The position numbers and the translations under genes were made by a program. Positions 46,502 through 55,643 of a stretch of 64,000 bases of DNA are shown piece by piece. The DNA is from Brevibacterium oceani (GTDB lineage: Bacteria; Actinomycetota; Actinomycetes; Actinomycetales; Brevibacteriaceae), in NCBI RefSeq assembly GCF_013623835.1, contig NZ_JABKDE010000001.1, positions 558,001-622,000 on the forward strand, given 5' to 3'. The notes under the pieces were generated by a model, which worked only from the letters and a program-made list of their open reading frames with translations, was not told where the DNA came from and ran no database searches. Positions within the stretch are counted from its first letter, which is position 1. Every line of letters starts with the position of its first letter.

Positions 46502-46566
46502 GCGCTGAGGTGTCGTCGGGTGTAGGCGCTGCGGCTACTGCGCTGAAATGTCGTGGGGTGTAGACG
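46502..46566. repeat. 27-bp imperfect direct repeat over the 3' end of a membrane-protein gene
   Basis: GCGCTGAGGTGTCGTCGGGT at 46502 recurs at 46540 with a few changes; the second copy encodes the last residues of the minus-strand gene ('PHDISAQ'). Confidence 0.55.
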
Positions 46567-48763
46567 TTGCCTCGCCAGCACCGTCGGGCACTGGCGGCAG
46601 GCTGGCGCGGAACGTCTCGAGGTGCGCGAGGATCGGGACGAGGAAGAGGATGCCGACGGCCGGCACCACAATGCCCGAGTCATTGATGACAGTGCCAACT
46701 CCGAGCAGGATCGCGAGGCTGATGACTGCCGCGCGCAGCAGCGGAATCCGCCGGTACGTGTCGTCGAGTCCGCGCAAGCCGAAACGCTGCGGATCGAGGG
46801 CGAGCCAGAAGACGCCGATGATGAACAGCGGCAGCACCAACGTCATCCACGACTGTGTGAGGATGTCGATGTTCATCCCGATCTTGCGGGCGAGCACGCC
46901 CAGCGCCTGACCATTGATGATCGAATCGAAGAACCGACCGAAGTGCGTGCGCTGGTCCGCTGGGCGCAGCCAGTCGAGGAACAGCACCGTGAGCATGACG
47001 AAACCTGCGATGCCGACCGTCAGTCCCAGACGCTTGAGGGAGAAGCGGACACTCGCCGCGGCCAGCACCAGGTAGGCCACTCCGACGATGAGCGTCGGCA
47101 CCGACCCGAACTTCGTACCCAGACCCGGTGAAGCGAGGATGACGCAGGAGACGACCACAGGCAGCGTGACGATGAGGACGCGGTGCAGCGGCTTCGTCAC
47201 CAGGGATGCGAAACCGGCCACGGCCAGCAGCAGCGCACAGCAGTACAGCGCCAGAGCTGAGTTGCCGATCCCGTAGAACCGGGAGGCGATGAGCAGCGGC
47301 TCACCCAGCAGCGTCGACATCTGCAGCTGCGAACCGGTCATCACGTCATAGGCGAGCACGCAGACGGTGACGACCGAGACGAAGAGCACCGGCCCGAACT
47401 TGTGACGGCGCCACGGTCCGAGCAGAGCCAAGACTCCCAGCAGCAGCGACCACCCGACCAGGGCGCCGAGCATCGCGATGTCCGGATTCGTCGCCCGCTC
47501 CCACGGCACCGTGTTGACCAGATACGTCGAGATCGGCATCGCCGCGAACACGACGCCGAGGCGGTAGGTGCCGGAATGGATGAGTTCGCGATCGTTCTTC
47601 CGCAGGAACCACGCCAGAGCCAGCAGCCCGAGCATGAGCGTGGCGACGACCGGGAAGAACCATGTCGACAGGTCATTCTGCGTCTTCACCGCCACCTGAC
47701 GGTCGAGCACCGCCTGATAGCGGACCTTCCAATCGGTCCCGTCCGAACCGGCGGTCATCGGTGCGCCGGCGGCATTGTCCATCTCCTCGGCCCCGGAGAG
47801 CTGAACGAGGGTCGGAGCGAGGTCCGGCACCTGCACAAGCCCCGGCTGCCTCGTCGACGACGACGTCAGCAGCCCCGCCGACTGGCCGGGCCTCAGCATC
47901 ATCGTCGCCTGCATCGACGACCCCTTGTGCGCACCATCGGCGATCGAGGAGAACACGATCGGCGTGCGCCCCTCACCCATCCGATTCGGCCGGTCGGCGT
48001 CCATCCACCCGGTCGCCTCGAGGACGTCCCCGACCTGAGCGTCGAGCTTCTTGAGCGAATACCCGTCGGCGGCGGTGTTGCCGAGATCAACAAGCGTGAG
48101 CTCCCCATTCCCGGCCGACTTCGCCACGTCCGATCCCAGTTGAGAGCTCACCGGCGACCAGTTCTTCACATGCCCGGTGGGGGTGGCGGCGGCGATCGCA
48201 GCACCGTTGCCGAAGGAACGGATATCGGGGACCGCCTCGGCGAGGGAGCCGAGTGCAGCATCGTAGTTGTCACCGCGCGCGACCTGCGCATACACATCCC
48301 AATCGGCGACCCAGCCGTTCATCGGCGCGGCCGGTTCGCGGCACTGATCGCGGGGTTCGTCGGCGGCTCGTCGGCCCGATCCAAGCCCGAGCCAACCGTC
48401 GACCGGGCAGCTCGTCGATCGTACGCTGCGGGGCGTGATCGTTCCGATCTGCGCGTTCTTCATCATCACCCACAGGTGCGGGGTCGTGCGCGGGTCGAGG
48501 TCCTCGAACCTGAATCCGGAGACGCTGACCGACACGGCTCCTTGTCCCTTCGCCGAGGTGGTCCTGCCCGAATCCTCGTCCGTGCCCTGAGCGTCGGCGG
48601 CCGATCCGGCACTCACCGAGGTGGCCCTGCCAGCCGATGATGGCCGATCCGACGCGTGGACCTGGGCCGCGGTCGCAGCCTGCGGGAGACCGAGGACGAC
48701 GAGGACGACGGCGAGCACTCCGAGGAGAACCCGAGCCGCTGTTGAGGGAACGCGCATGGTCAT
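46535..48763 (-). CDS. Alkaline-phosphatase-like membrane protein, paralogue B
   Basis: 742 residues. A signal-anchor segment ('VLLGVLAVVLVVLGLPQAAT') and an extracytoplasmic domain come first: 'TTPHLWVMMKNAQIGTI', 'TSCPVDGWLGLGSGRRA', 'RQPGLVQVPDLAPTLVQLSG'. About ten membrane segments follow (e.g. 'FFPVVATLMLGLLALAWFL', 'VLFVSVVTVCVLAYDVM', 'SLAILLGVGTVINDSGIVVP'). The soluble part resembles alkaline phosphatase/sulfatase-superfamily folds but I see no full metal-site set. It follows and overlaps (ATGA) its paralogue and shares the layout throughout. Function unknown; an envelope polymer or lipid role is a guess. Confidence 0.75.
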   Translation of the reverse strand: MTMRVPSTAARVLLGVLAVVLVVLGLPQAATAAQVHASDRPSSAGRATSVSAGSAADAQGTDEDSGRTTSAKGQGAVSVSVSGFRFEDLDPRTTPHLWVMMKNAQIGTITPRSVRSTSCPVDGWLGLGSGRRAADEPRDQCREPAAPMNGWVADWDVYAQVARGDNYDAALGSLAEAVPDIRSFGNGAAIAAATPTGHVKNWSPVSSQLGSDVAKSAGNGELTLVDLGNTAADGYSLKKLDAQVGDVLEATGWMDADRPNRMGEGRTPIVFSSIADGAHKGSSMQATMMLRPGQSAGLLTSSSTRQPGLVQVPDLAPTLVQLSGAEEMDNAAGAPMTAGSDGTDWKVRYQAVLDRQVAVKTQNDLSTWFFPVVATLMLGLLALAWFLRKNDRELIHSGTYRLGVVFAAMPISTYLVNTVPWERATNPDIAMLGALVGWSLLLGVLALLGPWRRHKFGPVLFVSVVTVCVLAYDVMTGSQLQMSTLLGEPLLIASRFYGIGNSALALYCCALLLAVAGFASLVTKPLHRVLIVTLPVVVSCVILASPGLGTKFGSVPTLIVGVAYLVLAAASVRFSLKRLGLTVGIAGFVMLTVLFLDWLRPADQRTHFGRFFDSIINGQALGVLARKIGMNIDILTQSWMTLVLPLFIIGVFWLALDPQRFGLRGLDDTYRRIPLLRAAVISLAILLGVGTVINDSGIVVPAVGILFLVPILAHLETFRASLPPVPDGAGEATSTPHDISAQ

Positions 48764-51414
48764 CGGCGCACCTCCTCGGCGCCGGTGACAGTGTCACTGT
48801 CACCGTCACTGTCGGTGTCGGTGGAAGTACTGCCATCGCCCGAGCTCGGCCGGGTGCGCGGCCCGGCGACGGCGTCCTCGGCGTGGTCGGCGCTGAGTGC
48901 GAGCAGGAAGGGCAGGAGCACCATCGCTCCGGTCGAGGGCACAGCGACACCGGAATCGGTGAGCACGAGACCGACGCCGAGGCCGGTGACCGCGGCGAGG
49001 AACCCGAAGTGGAGATCGGAGTCGGCGAAGACCTGCGGCAGCTTGCCCCGCCACTTGTTCGCCAGTCGCCCGGCACGACTGCCGCCTTGCCCGCTGGCGC
49101 CATGCCCGCTGCCGCTGAAACCATTCGCTGCGAACCGGGGGAAGACCACGAGGTAGCGGAGGAAGAAGAGGACTGCGATGACCGCGAGCGGGGTGACGAT
49201 CGCCAGCGCCGGATTGATCTGGATGATGTGGAGGTTCGCGCCGAGTTTGCGTCCGATGACCTGCAGCGCCTCACCCGTGACGATCTGGTCGAAGAAGGTG
49301 CCGAAGTGCGACCGCGAACCGGCCGGACGCAGCCAGTCGAGGAACGCGATGCCGATGAGCACCGCCAGCGACGCCAGACCGATGAGCCCCAGACGCAGCA
49401 GGGACAGGCGGATCTTCGACAGCAGCGCCAGCAGCACCATGAGACCGGCGAGGATCGCGATCGTCCCGCCGAACTTCGCCCCCCACGAGGGATTGCCGGA
49501 GACGAACACGGCGGCGAGGCCGATGATGAGAGGAACGACGATGACCGCCTTGCGATGGCCGCGAGCCCGCAGCCAGGAGACGAGCAGTCCGAGGAAGACG
49601 AAGAGGCTGACGATGAAGATCGCGGCCCCCTGGTTGCCGAGGCCGTAGTAGCGGCCGCCGACGATCGGGTTGTAGCCGAGCAGGGAGTTCGCCTGCAGGT
49701 GCGATCCGGTCGCCAGGTCGGCCGAGAGGATGATGAGATTCGCCGCGGACAGGGCGCCGACACGGCCGCGCCAGGACCGTCCCCACGGCGGGAGGAGAGA
49801 GACCGCGAAGAGTGCGGCGGCGGTGCCGAGTACCGACAGCAGCAGACCGAGATCCGGCTGGCTCATCCGCGACCAGGGGATGAGCCCGGCGAGGAAAGCC
49901 CCCGTCGGCAGGGCCGCGATGCCGAGGGAGACCCAGCCCAATGATCGGTGGACGAGCGGTGCCAGGGTGGCCCCGCCTCGGCGGCCGAGGATCGACCGGC
50001 TCAGCAGCAGTCCGCAGGCGATGAAGAGGCAGTAGAAGACGATGTCGAGGGTGATCGAGAACGTCGACAGGTGCGCATAGATCGACGTCGACTTCTGTGC
50101 ATCCGCGACGAGGTCGTCGATGCGGGTCTGCGGATCGTCATCGGTCGGGGTCTGGGTGAAGCTGATCCCGCTGTCGGACGGCACGTCGAGAAGGTCGAGG
50201 ATGCCCGGGGCCAGGTCCGTGATCTGCAGCAGCCCGGGGGTCCTGGTCGTCGGTGAGGACAGGGACGAGGGTTCGATGCCGGGGCCGGAGGCGATGAAGG
50301 CACGCAGCTGCGGCAGCCCCGAACTGTCGCCGAGGCCGGCGACGATGACCGTCGGATCGGCCGCCCCGTCCTTCGCGTTCTCACGCACCTCTTTGAGCCC
50401 GACCCCGAGGCGGCGGTCCGCCTCGGCGACGCGGTCCTGCCGGTCGACGTTCGGCGGCACGGTGTAGGAGTAGTTCGGGATCGGGTCGTACAGCCACGAC
50501 CGAATGCCGATCGCACCGAGGTCGACGACGTCGAGCCGGCAGTCTGTGGCGTTGGCGTCCTCCGCATAGTTGGTCACCACGCCGTCCTCGTCGGCGGCGG
50601 CGTAGGCGGCGCCCGGGCCTTCGGCGGCGACGCAGGGTTCGAGGATTGAGTCCTCGGCTTCGGCGGCGGTGCCTTCGGGCACGACCTTGCCGCGGTCGGC
50701 CACGGCACGGGCGAGCATCCCGTAGTCGACGGAGTAGCCGGATCCGATGTTCGGCTCTTTGACGGAGTCGAAGTCGTCGATTCTCGCTGTGCTCGCCCCG
50801 GCTACGGATTTCCCTGCATGAGTTTCGTCACTCTCCGCCGCGGAATCAGCTCCGGTCGCACCCTCGGGGATCGGTTCGGAGGCGCCCTCGTCGGAATCGA
50901 TCGAGTCGGAGTCGACGTCGGTGGTCGGGGCGAGCATTGCCGGGCAGCGGGCCGAATCGGACTCGTCGGCCGCCTCGGCGTCGGGGGTGGGGCCGGCCTG
51001 CGCGCGGGACCCGGCGCCGAAGGACAGCCATCCCGATGCCGGGCAGGTGGCCGAGCCGATCGTGCGCACATTGAGGTTGGCCGCGGCCCCCTCGGAGAGC
51101 AGGCGGTAGAGGTTCGGTGTGCGCTCAGCATCGATATCGTTTATGGTCAGGCCGGGTATGCCGAAGACGATCGTCTTCCCCGCCGGGTCCGTCGAGGCGC
51201 TCGCCGAGGTGGCCCCGGCCGCGCCGTCCGATCCTTGAGCGGCGCGCGATTCCTGCGCCGAGGCGGTCGTGGGCTCCGAGGACGACTGCGTCGTCGCTGC
51301 ATCCGCAGTGGACGGGGAGAGTCCGAGTCCCATCGTCACGAGCCCGACCAGGAGGCCCAGCATCAGGATTCTGAATGCGGGAAGTCGTGGGAGCAGGCTG
51401 GAGTGAGTCGGCAC
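48760..51414 (-). CDS. Alkaline-phosphatase-like membrane protein, paralogue A
   Basis: 884 residues from GTG 51414. Signal segment 'ILMLGLLVGLVTMGLGLSPS', then an extracytoplasmic domain: 'KTIVFGIPGLTINDIDAERT' followed by 'PNLYRLLSEGAAANLNVRTI', 'TCPASGWLSFGAGSRAQ', 'TRTPGLLQITDLAPGILDLL'. An acidic Asp/Ser/Glu insert lies between. Ten or more membrane segments follow ('YYGLGNQGAAIFIVSLFVFL', 'LAAVTGLGVGLVLTDSGVAV'). It ends with a Ser/Asp/Thr tail. First gene of a two-gene operon with its paralogue. A TAGTAT -10 six bases upstream suggests a leaderless transcript. Confidence 0.75.
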   Translation of the reverse strand: MPTHSSLLPRLPAFRILMLGLLVGLVTMGLGLSPSTADAATTQSSSEPTTASAQESRAAQGSDGAAGATSASASTDPAGKTIVFGIPGLTINDIDAERTPNLYRLLSEGAAANLNVRTIGSATCPASGWLSFGAGSRAQAGPTPDAEAADESDSARCPAMLAPTTDVDSDSIDSDEGASEPIPEGATGADSAAESDETHAGKSVAGASTARIDDFDSVKEPNIGSGYSVDYGMLARAVADRGKVVPEGTAAEAEDSILEPCVAAEGPGAAYAAADEDGVVTNYAEDANATDCRLDVVDLGAIGIRSWLYDPIPNYSYTVPPNVDRQDRVAEADRRLGVGLKEVRENAKDGAADPTVIVAGLGDSSGLPQLRAFIASGPGIEPSSLSSPTTRTPGLLQITDLAPGILDLLDVPSDSGISFTQTPTDDDPQTRIDDLVADAQKSTSIYAHLSTFSITLDIVFYCLFIACGLLLSRSILGRRGGATLAPLVHRSLGWVSLGIAALPTGAFLAGLIPWSRMSQPDLGLLLSVLGTAAALFAVSLLPPWGRSWRGRVGALSAANLIILSADLATGSHLQANSLLGYNPIVGGRYYGLGNQGAAIFIVSLFVFLGLLVSWLRARGHRKAVIVVPLIIGLAAVFVSGNPSWGAKFGGTIAILAGLMVLLALLSKIRLSLLRLGLIGLASLAVLIGIAFLDWLRPAGSRSHFGTFFDQIVTGEALQVIGRKLGANLHIIQINPALAIVTPLAVIAVLFFLRYLVVFPRFAANGFSGSGHGASGQGGSRAGRLANKWRGKLPQVFADSDLHFGFLAAVTGLGVGLVLTDSGVAVPSTGAMVLLPFLLALSADHAEDAVAGPRTRPSSGDGSTSTDTDSDGDSDTVTGAEEVRR

Positions 51415-51420
51415 AGATCA

Positions 51421-51426
51421 ATACTA
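51421..51426 (-). promoter_or_regulatory. -10 element, leaderless start of paralogue A
   Basis: On the minus strand TAGTAT ends six bases before GTG 51414. Confidence 0.5.
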
Positions 51427-51682
51427 TCGGCTTGGGTTTCCGCCCGTCCTGAGACCGCTCTGGGCGTTTGCTCCCCGGGTGAGGGGCCGTGTATATTTGA
51501 TTGTCGTTGTGTGTGCTTGTCGCACTCCCTTACATAGCCTCATGCGTTGCAGGCCCGTAGGTGAGGGGAATGCGTCGATAGGTTCACCCGATTGAAGACA
51601 ACCAGCGCTTGAGACCCAGCGGACTCACGACTCGATGAGGATCGAGCGCTGCACTGAACAAGATACGAAAAGAAGGCTACTT

Positions 51683-52126
51683 TTGCGTACGTACACACCC
51701 AAGCCCGGTGACATCGAGCGCCAGTGGCACGTCGTTGACGCCACTGACCAGGTGCTCGGTCGCCTTGCTTCGCAGGTTGCACGCCTCCTGCGCGGCAAGC
51801 ACAAGACCACCTTTGCTCCGAATGTCGACACCGGTGACTTCGTCATCATCATCAACGCCGACAAGGTCGCGCTGACCGGTGCGAAGCTCGAGAAGAAGCG
51901 CGCTTACCGCCACTCCGGTTACCCCGGTGGCCTCAAGAGCGTCAACTACGCCGAGCTGCTCGCCACCCACCCCGAACGTGCAGTCGAGAAGGCTGTCGCC
52001 GGTATGGTCCCGAAGAATCGTCTCGGACGTGCCCAGATGCAGAAGCTGAAGGTCTACGCAGGTGCCGAGCACCCGCACGCCGCTCAGAATCCGCAGCCGT
52101 ACGAACTCAGCCAGGTCGCGCAGTAA
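51683..52126 (+). CDS. rplM: 50S ribosomal protein L13
   Basis: 147 residues starting at TTG 51683 ('[20 protein letters not shown]'), with AGAAGG at 51671-51676. '[20 protein letters not shown]', '[12 protein letters not shown]', '[20 protein letters not shown]' are diagnostic. An upstream in-frame ATG at 51635 gives a non-homologous extension. Co-transcribed with rpsI, as in most bacteria. Confidence 0.98.
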   Translation: MRTYTPKPGDIERQWHVVDATDQVLGRLASQVARLLRGKHKTTFAPNVDTGDFVIIINADKVALTGAKLEKKRAYRHSGYPGGLKSVNYAELLATHPERAVEKAVAGMVPKNRLGRAQMQKLKVYAGAEHPHAAQNPQPYELSQVAQ

Positions 52127-52158
52127 GCGCCTGAGCTCTAGACATCCCGAGGAGAACC

Positions 52159-52668
52159 GTGGCTGATACCACCAACGCGACAGAAACTGTCGAAGAAGAG
52201 ATCACCGAATACACTTCCGAGACTCCCGCATCTGCCGGCCTGGGCGAAAGCACCGCTGGCGGACGCGGACAGTCCCTGACCGCCCCCGGCAACGGAGTGG
52301 GCCGCCGCAAGCAGGCAATTGCTCGCGTGCGTCTCGTTCCCGGCACCGGTGAGTGGACGATCAACGGACGTACTCTCGAAGAGTACTTCCCGAACAAGCT
52401 GCACCAGCAGCTCGTCAACGAGCCCTTCACCCTGCTGGACCTCGGTGGACGTTTCGACGTCATCGTGCGCATCTCCGGCGGCGGACCTTCCGGCCAGGCC
52501 GGAGCCGTCCGACTGGGCGTGGCTCGCTCGCTCAACCAGATCGACGCGGAGTCCAACCGCGCCGAGCTGAAGAAGGCCGGCTACCTGCGTCGCGACGCTC
52601 GCGTCCCCGAGCGCAAGAAGGCCGGACTCAAGAAGGCCCGCAAGGCACCTCAGTTCTCGAAGCGCTGA
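52159..52668 (+). CDS. rpsI: 30S ribosomal protein S9
   Basis: 169 residues from GTG 52159 with GAGGAG-type site upstream. An acidic, Thr/Glu-rich N-terminal extension of about 45 residues (common in actinobacteria) precedes '[19 protein letters not shown]', '[20 protein letters not shown]' and the C-terminal '[11 protein letters not shown]'. Confidence 0.98.
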   Translation: MADTTNATETVEEEITEYTSETPASAGLGESTAGGRGQSLTAPGNGVGRRKQAIARVRLVPGTGEWTINGRTLEEYFPNKLHQQLVNEPFTLLDLGGRFDVIVRISGGGPSGQAGAVRLGVARSLNQIDAESNRAELKKAGYLRRDARVPERKKAGLKKARKAPQFSKR

Positions 52669-52742
52669 TCAACCTGTTCGAGAAGCTGCGGCTGGTCTGC
52701 CACTGAGTCGCAGTCATCGACAGTTCAGTTCGACGAACTCAA

Positions 52743-52777
52743 GAATGCGGCCCCGAACCTCGTTCGGGGCCGCATTC
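52743..52777 (+). terminator. Terminator of rplM-rpsI
   Basis: A perfect 16-bp stem (GAATGCGGCCCCGAAC, 52743-52758, with 52762-52777) and three-base loop CTC. Only a few T residues follow. Confidence 0.85.
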
Positions 52778-52955
52778 TCATACCCGGGTGCGGCGGTGCC
52801 GCCGCGGTGACGTAGTGCGGTGGTGCGCTCTGCCTTGAACGAGCTCCTACCAAGCCGCAACCGCTGCGCTGACTGCCGGGGCCTCGGCAGCGATCAGCCG
52901 CCTCGGCGAAGGAATCGACTAAGATCGACTCCGACATTGACGAAAGGATCCCCAC

Positions 52956-54308
52956 ATGTCTCGACTCTTCGGCACCGATGGTGTGCGCGGACTGGCCAAT
53001 CGCGATATCTCGGCCAAGCTCGCACTCCAACTCTCGGTCGCAGGTTCTCGCGTGCTCAGCCGCGGCTGGGCCGGGGAGAAGCGCCCCTTCGCCGTCGTCG
53101 GACGTGACACCCGAGTGTCCGGCGAATTCCTCTCCGCCGCGCTGAGCGCGGGCATCGCCTCGACCGGGGTCGATGTGCTCGATGCCGGAATGCTGCCGAC
53201 TCCCGGCATCGCGCAGGTGGTCAAGGACACCGGTGCGGCCTTCGGCGTCGTCATCTCCGCCTCGCATAACCCCATGCCCGATAACGGCATCAAGTTCTTC
53301 GCCGCCGGCGGGAAGAAGCTCGACGACGCGGTCGAGGACGATATCCTCGCGATCTTCGATGAGGACTGGGACCGGCCGACCGGCGCGGACGTCGGACGCA
53401 TCTCCCGCTACCCGGCCGCCGCCGACGAATACACCGAGCACCTCGTGGCATGCCTCGATGCCGAGGGTGTGCGCCCCTTGTCCGGTCTCAAGGTCGTCGT
53501 CGACTGCGCCAACGGCGCCGCATCGATCGTCGGGCCCGCCGCGTTGCGTCAAGCCGGCGCCGAGGTGATCGTCTCAGCCGCCGAACCCGACGGCTTCAAC
53601 ATCAACGACGGAGTCGGTTCCACCCATCTCGGTCCGCTGCAGCGTCTCGTCGTCGAGACGCAGTCCGACCTCGGTGTGGCCTTCGACGGGGACGCCGATC
53701 GCTGTCTGGCCGTGGACGCGCTCGGTCGCGTCGTCAACGGTGATCAGGTGATGGGCATCCTTGCGATCGCGCTCAAGGAGCTCGGTGAGCTGCGGGGCAA
53801 TACGCTCGTCACCACTGTGATGTCGAACTTGGGACTCAAGCAGGCGATGGACAAATACGGCATCAACACCGTCCAGACCGCTGTGGGCGACCGGTACGTG
53901 CTCGAGCGGATGCTCGCCGACGGGTATGCGCTCGGCGGGGAGCAGTCCGGGCACGTGCTCATGCTCGACCACGGCACCACCGGTGACGGCGTGCAGACCG
54001 CTCTGCACCTGATGAAGCGGATGGCCGATGCCAAGCGCACTCTGGCCGACCTCGCCGCGGAGATCCCGCAGCTGCCGCAGGCACTTGTCAACGTCAAGGG
54101 CGTGGACAAGAACAATGTCGATCACCCGCAGGTCGCCGCCGAAGTCGCCGCCGTCGAGGCCGAACTCGCCGACACCGGACGCGTGCTGCTGCGCGCCTCG
54201 GGCACGGAGCAGCTCATCCGCGTGATGGTCGAGGCCGCCACCGAAGACACAGCCACCGAACAGGCCGAACGCCTCGCCGCCTCGGTCAAGGAGCACCTGG
54301 CGCTGTAA
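52956..54308 (+). CDS. glmM: Phosphoglucosamine mutase
   Basis: Interconverts glucosamine 6- and 1-phosphate for peptidoglycan. 'RLFGTDGVRGLANRDI' at the start, phosphoserine loop 'VVISASHNPMPDNGIKFF', metal site 'AFDGDADRCLAVD', sugar loop 'GGEQSGHVLM', phosphate site 'RASGTEQLIRVMVEA'. 450 residues, normal. GAAAGGA precedes ATG 52956. glmS is 5 kb downstream on the same strand. Confidence 0.98.
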   Translation: MSRLFGTDGVRGLANRDISAKLALQLSVAGSRVLSRGWAGEKRPFAVVGRDTRVSGEFLSAALSAGIASTGVDVLDAGMLPTPGIAQVVKDTGAAFGVVISASHNPMPDNGIKFFAAGGKKLDDAVEDDILAIFDEDWDRPTGADVGRISRYPAAADEYTEHLVACLDAEGVRPLSGLKVVVDCANGAASIVGPAALRQAGAEVIVSAAEPDGFNINDGVGSTHLGPLQRLVVETQSDLGVAFDGDADRCLAVDALGRVVNGDQVMGILAIALKELGELRGNTLVTTVMSNLGLKQAMDKYGINTVQTAVGDRYVLERMLADGYALGGEQSGHVLMLDHGTTGDGVQTALHLMKRMADAKRTLADLAAEIPQLPQALVNVKGVDKNNVDHPQVAAEVAAVEAELADTGRVLLRASGTEQLIRVMVEAATEDTATEQAERLAASVKEHLAL

Positions 54309-54330
54309 CCGTCCGTGGCGCTCCGCTGCC

Positions 54331-54398
54331 CTCAGGTAACGCGAAACTCGAAAAAGTCGTCGCCAGTGACGACTTTTTCGAGTTTCGCGTTACCTGAG
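54331..54398. repeat. 68-bp perfect hairpin element, left copy
   Basis: Arms 54331-54361 and 54368-54398 are exact 31-bp reverse complements with loop GCCAGT (outer end CTCAGGTAACGCGAAACTCG). It follows glmM by 22 bases. The right copy is at 55555-55622, same length, about 54 of 68 bases identical. Confidence 0.9.
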
Positions 54399-54480
54399 CC
54401 TGTGTGTTTGAGTACGCAGTTTTCCACAGGCCATTCTCTCGCCCTTGCGCACGGGTGTCCCGCACCGCGATGGTGGGTGC

Positions 54481-55461
54481 ATGTTCGCGTGTCTGACGTC
54501 GGCAGAGCTCAGCGCCGCTGGATTGAGCTCCCACCAGCTTCGGTTGGCTGAGCGCTGTTGCCTGAGGAGAGTCCGTCGCGGTGTCTACGTGGTGACGGCG
54601 GTCTGTGACGATCCGGCGCATCGAGTCATCTCGACTGTCGGGTCGGCACCTGGAACCACCTTGCCGCAGGAGTCGGGAGGGGCAATGAAGCGGAACGAAG
54701 ATCTGCGCATCCTCGTGCGATCCTATGTCGACGATCTGCCGGATGGAGCGGCCTTCTCTCACCGAAGCGCTCTGATCGTCCACGGCCTCTCGATCCCGTA
54801 CTCCGAGAAGGGCCCACCAACCCGTGTGGAATTCGCCCACCCGGAGTTCGGGGCGCAGCGTTCCTTCGTGCACGTCTGGAAGAGGCCTCTGGAGGGGAGC
54901 ATCGAAGTCGTCGACAGGTGCAGGGTCACCACCTTGCTTCGGACGTTGCGCGACGTTGCCCGTGACTGCCCTCTGGCATTCGCCGTCGCCGTCGTGGACG
55001 AGGCGATCCGTCGGAATCTCACCTCTGCGCGAGAATTCGCAGACTACTGTGCTCGCAACCTTGTGAGAACCCGCCAGCGACGCATCGACGCAGTTCTCAC
55101 GAATGTCGATGGTCGGCGGGAATCTGTGGCCGAATCGATCACCGCGGTTCGGTTCGTCGAATATTCAATACCGGGCTTTTCGCCGCAGGTGGTGATCTGT
55201 GACGAGAACGGCGACTTCGTCGCGCGGACCGACTTCGCCAATCGGAAGGCGCATGTCATCGCTGAGTTCGATGGTGCAGGGAAGTATTACCTCGACGGAG
55301 CCGATCCGAAGCGGGCGTTCGAGCATGAACGCCGCAGGGAGTATTCGCTGCGCAATCTGGGCTACCAGGTCTTCAGGATCACCTGGAAGGATCTTTTCAG
55401 CGGCGACCTCTTCCTGCGAATCAAGGAGAGCGTCAAGAGGCGCAGTGCGCAGACGGCGTAG
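54481..55461 (+). CDS. AbiEi-like winged-helix / DUF559-type endonuclease-fold protein
   Basis: 326 residues from ATG 54481 (an upstream ATG 54445 is possible). The N-terminal winged-helix 'LTSAELSAAGLSSHQLRLAE' with 'RRVRRGVYVVTA' resembles AbiEi-type antitoxin domains; 'FSHRSALIVHGLSIP' is typical of the family. The C-terminus has a restriction-endonuclease-like pattern: 'VIAEFDGAGKYYLDG', 'EHERRREYSLRNLGYQVFRI'. No toxin partner is adjacent. Such proteins are numerous in actinobacteria and their role is unclear. It is flanked by two homologous 68-bp hairpins and is lower in GC than glmM. Confidence 0.75.
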   Translation: MFACLTSAELSAAGLSSHQLRLAERCCLRRVRRGVYVVTAVCDDPAHRVISTVGSAPGTTLPQESGGAMKRNEDLRILVRSYVDDLPDGAAFSHRSALIVHGLSIPYSEKGPPTRVEFAHPEFGAQRSFVHVWKRPLEGSIEVVDRCRVTTLLRTLRDVARDCPLAFAVAVVDEAIRRNLTSAREFADYCARNLVRTRQRRIDAVLTNVDGRRESVAESITAVRFVEYSIPGFSPQVVICDENGDFVARTDFANRKAHVIAEFDGAGKYYLDGADPKRAFEHERRREYSLRNLGYQVFRITWKDLFSGDLFLRIKESVKRRSAQTA

Positions 55462-55554
55462 TCGGCGAACTCTGCGCGGGAACGTGCAAAGGGGACACAC
55501 GCCGATCGCGCGAAAACCAGTGCCTTTCAGGGTGCCGCACCGCAGCGAGTTCCG

Positions 55555-55622
55555 CTCAGGTCGCGCGAATCTCGAAAATATCGTCACTGGCGACGCGCTT
55601 TTCGAGATTCGCGTGACCTGAG
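55555..55622. repeat. 68-bp hairpin element, right copy
   Basis: CTCAGGTCGCGCGAATCTCG at the left end pairs with the right end (24-bp arms, one G-U-type mismatch). Differences from the left copy include paired changes that keep the stem. It sits between convergent genes. Confidence 0.88.
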
Positions 55623-55643
55623 GCCGGAGGGGCCGCCGGCCCG

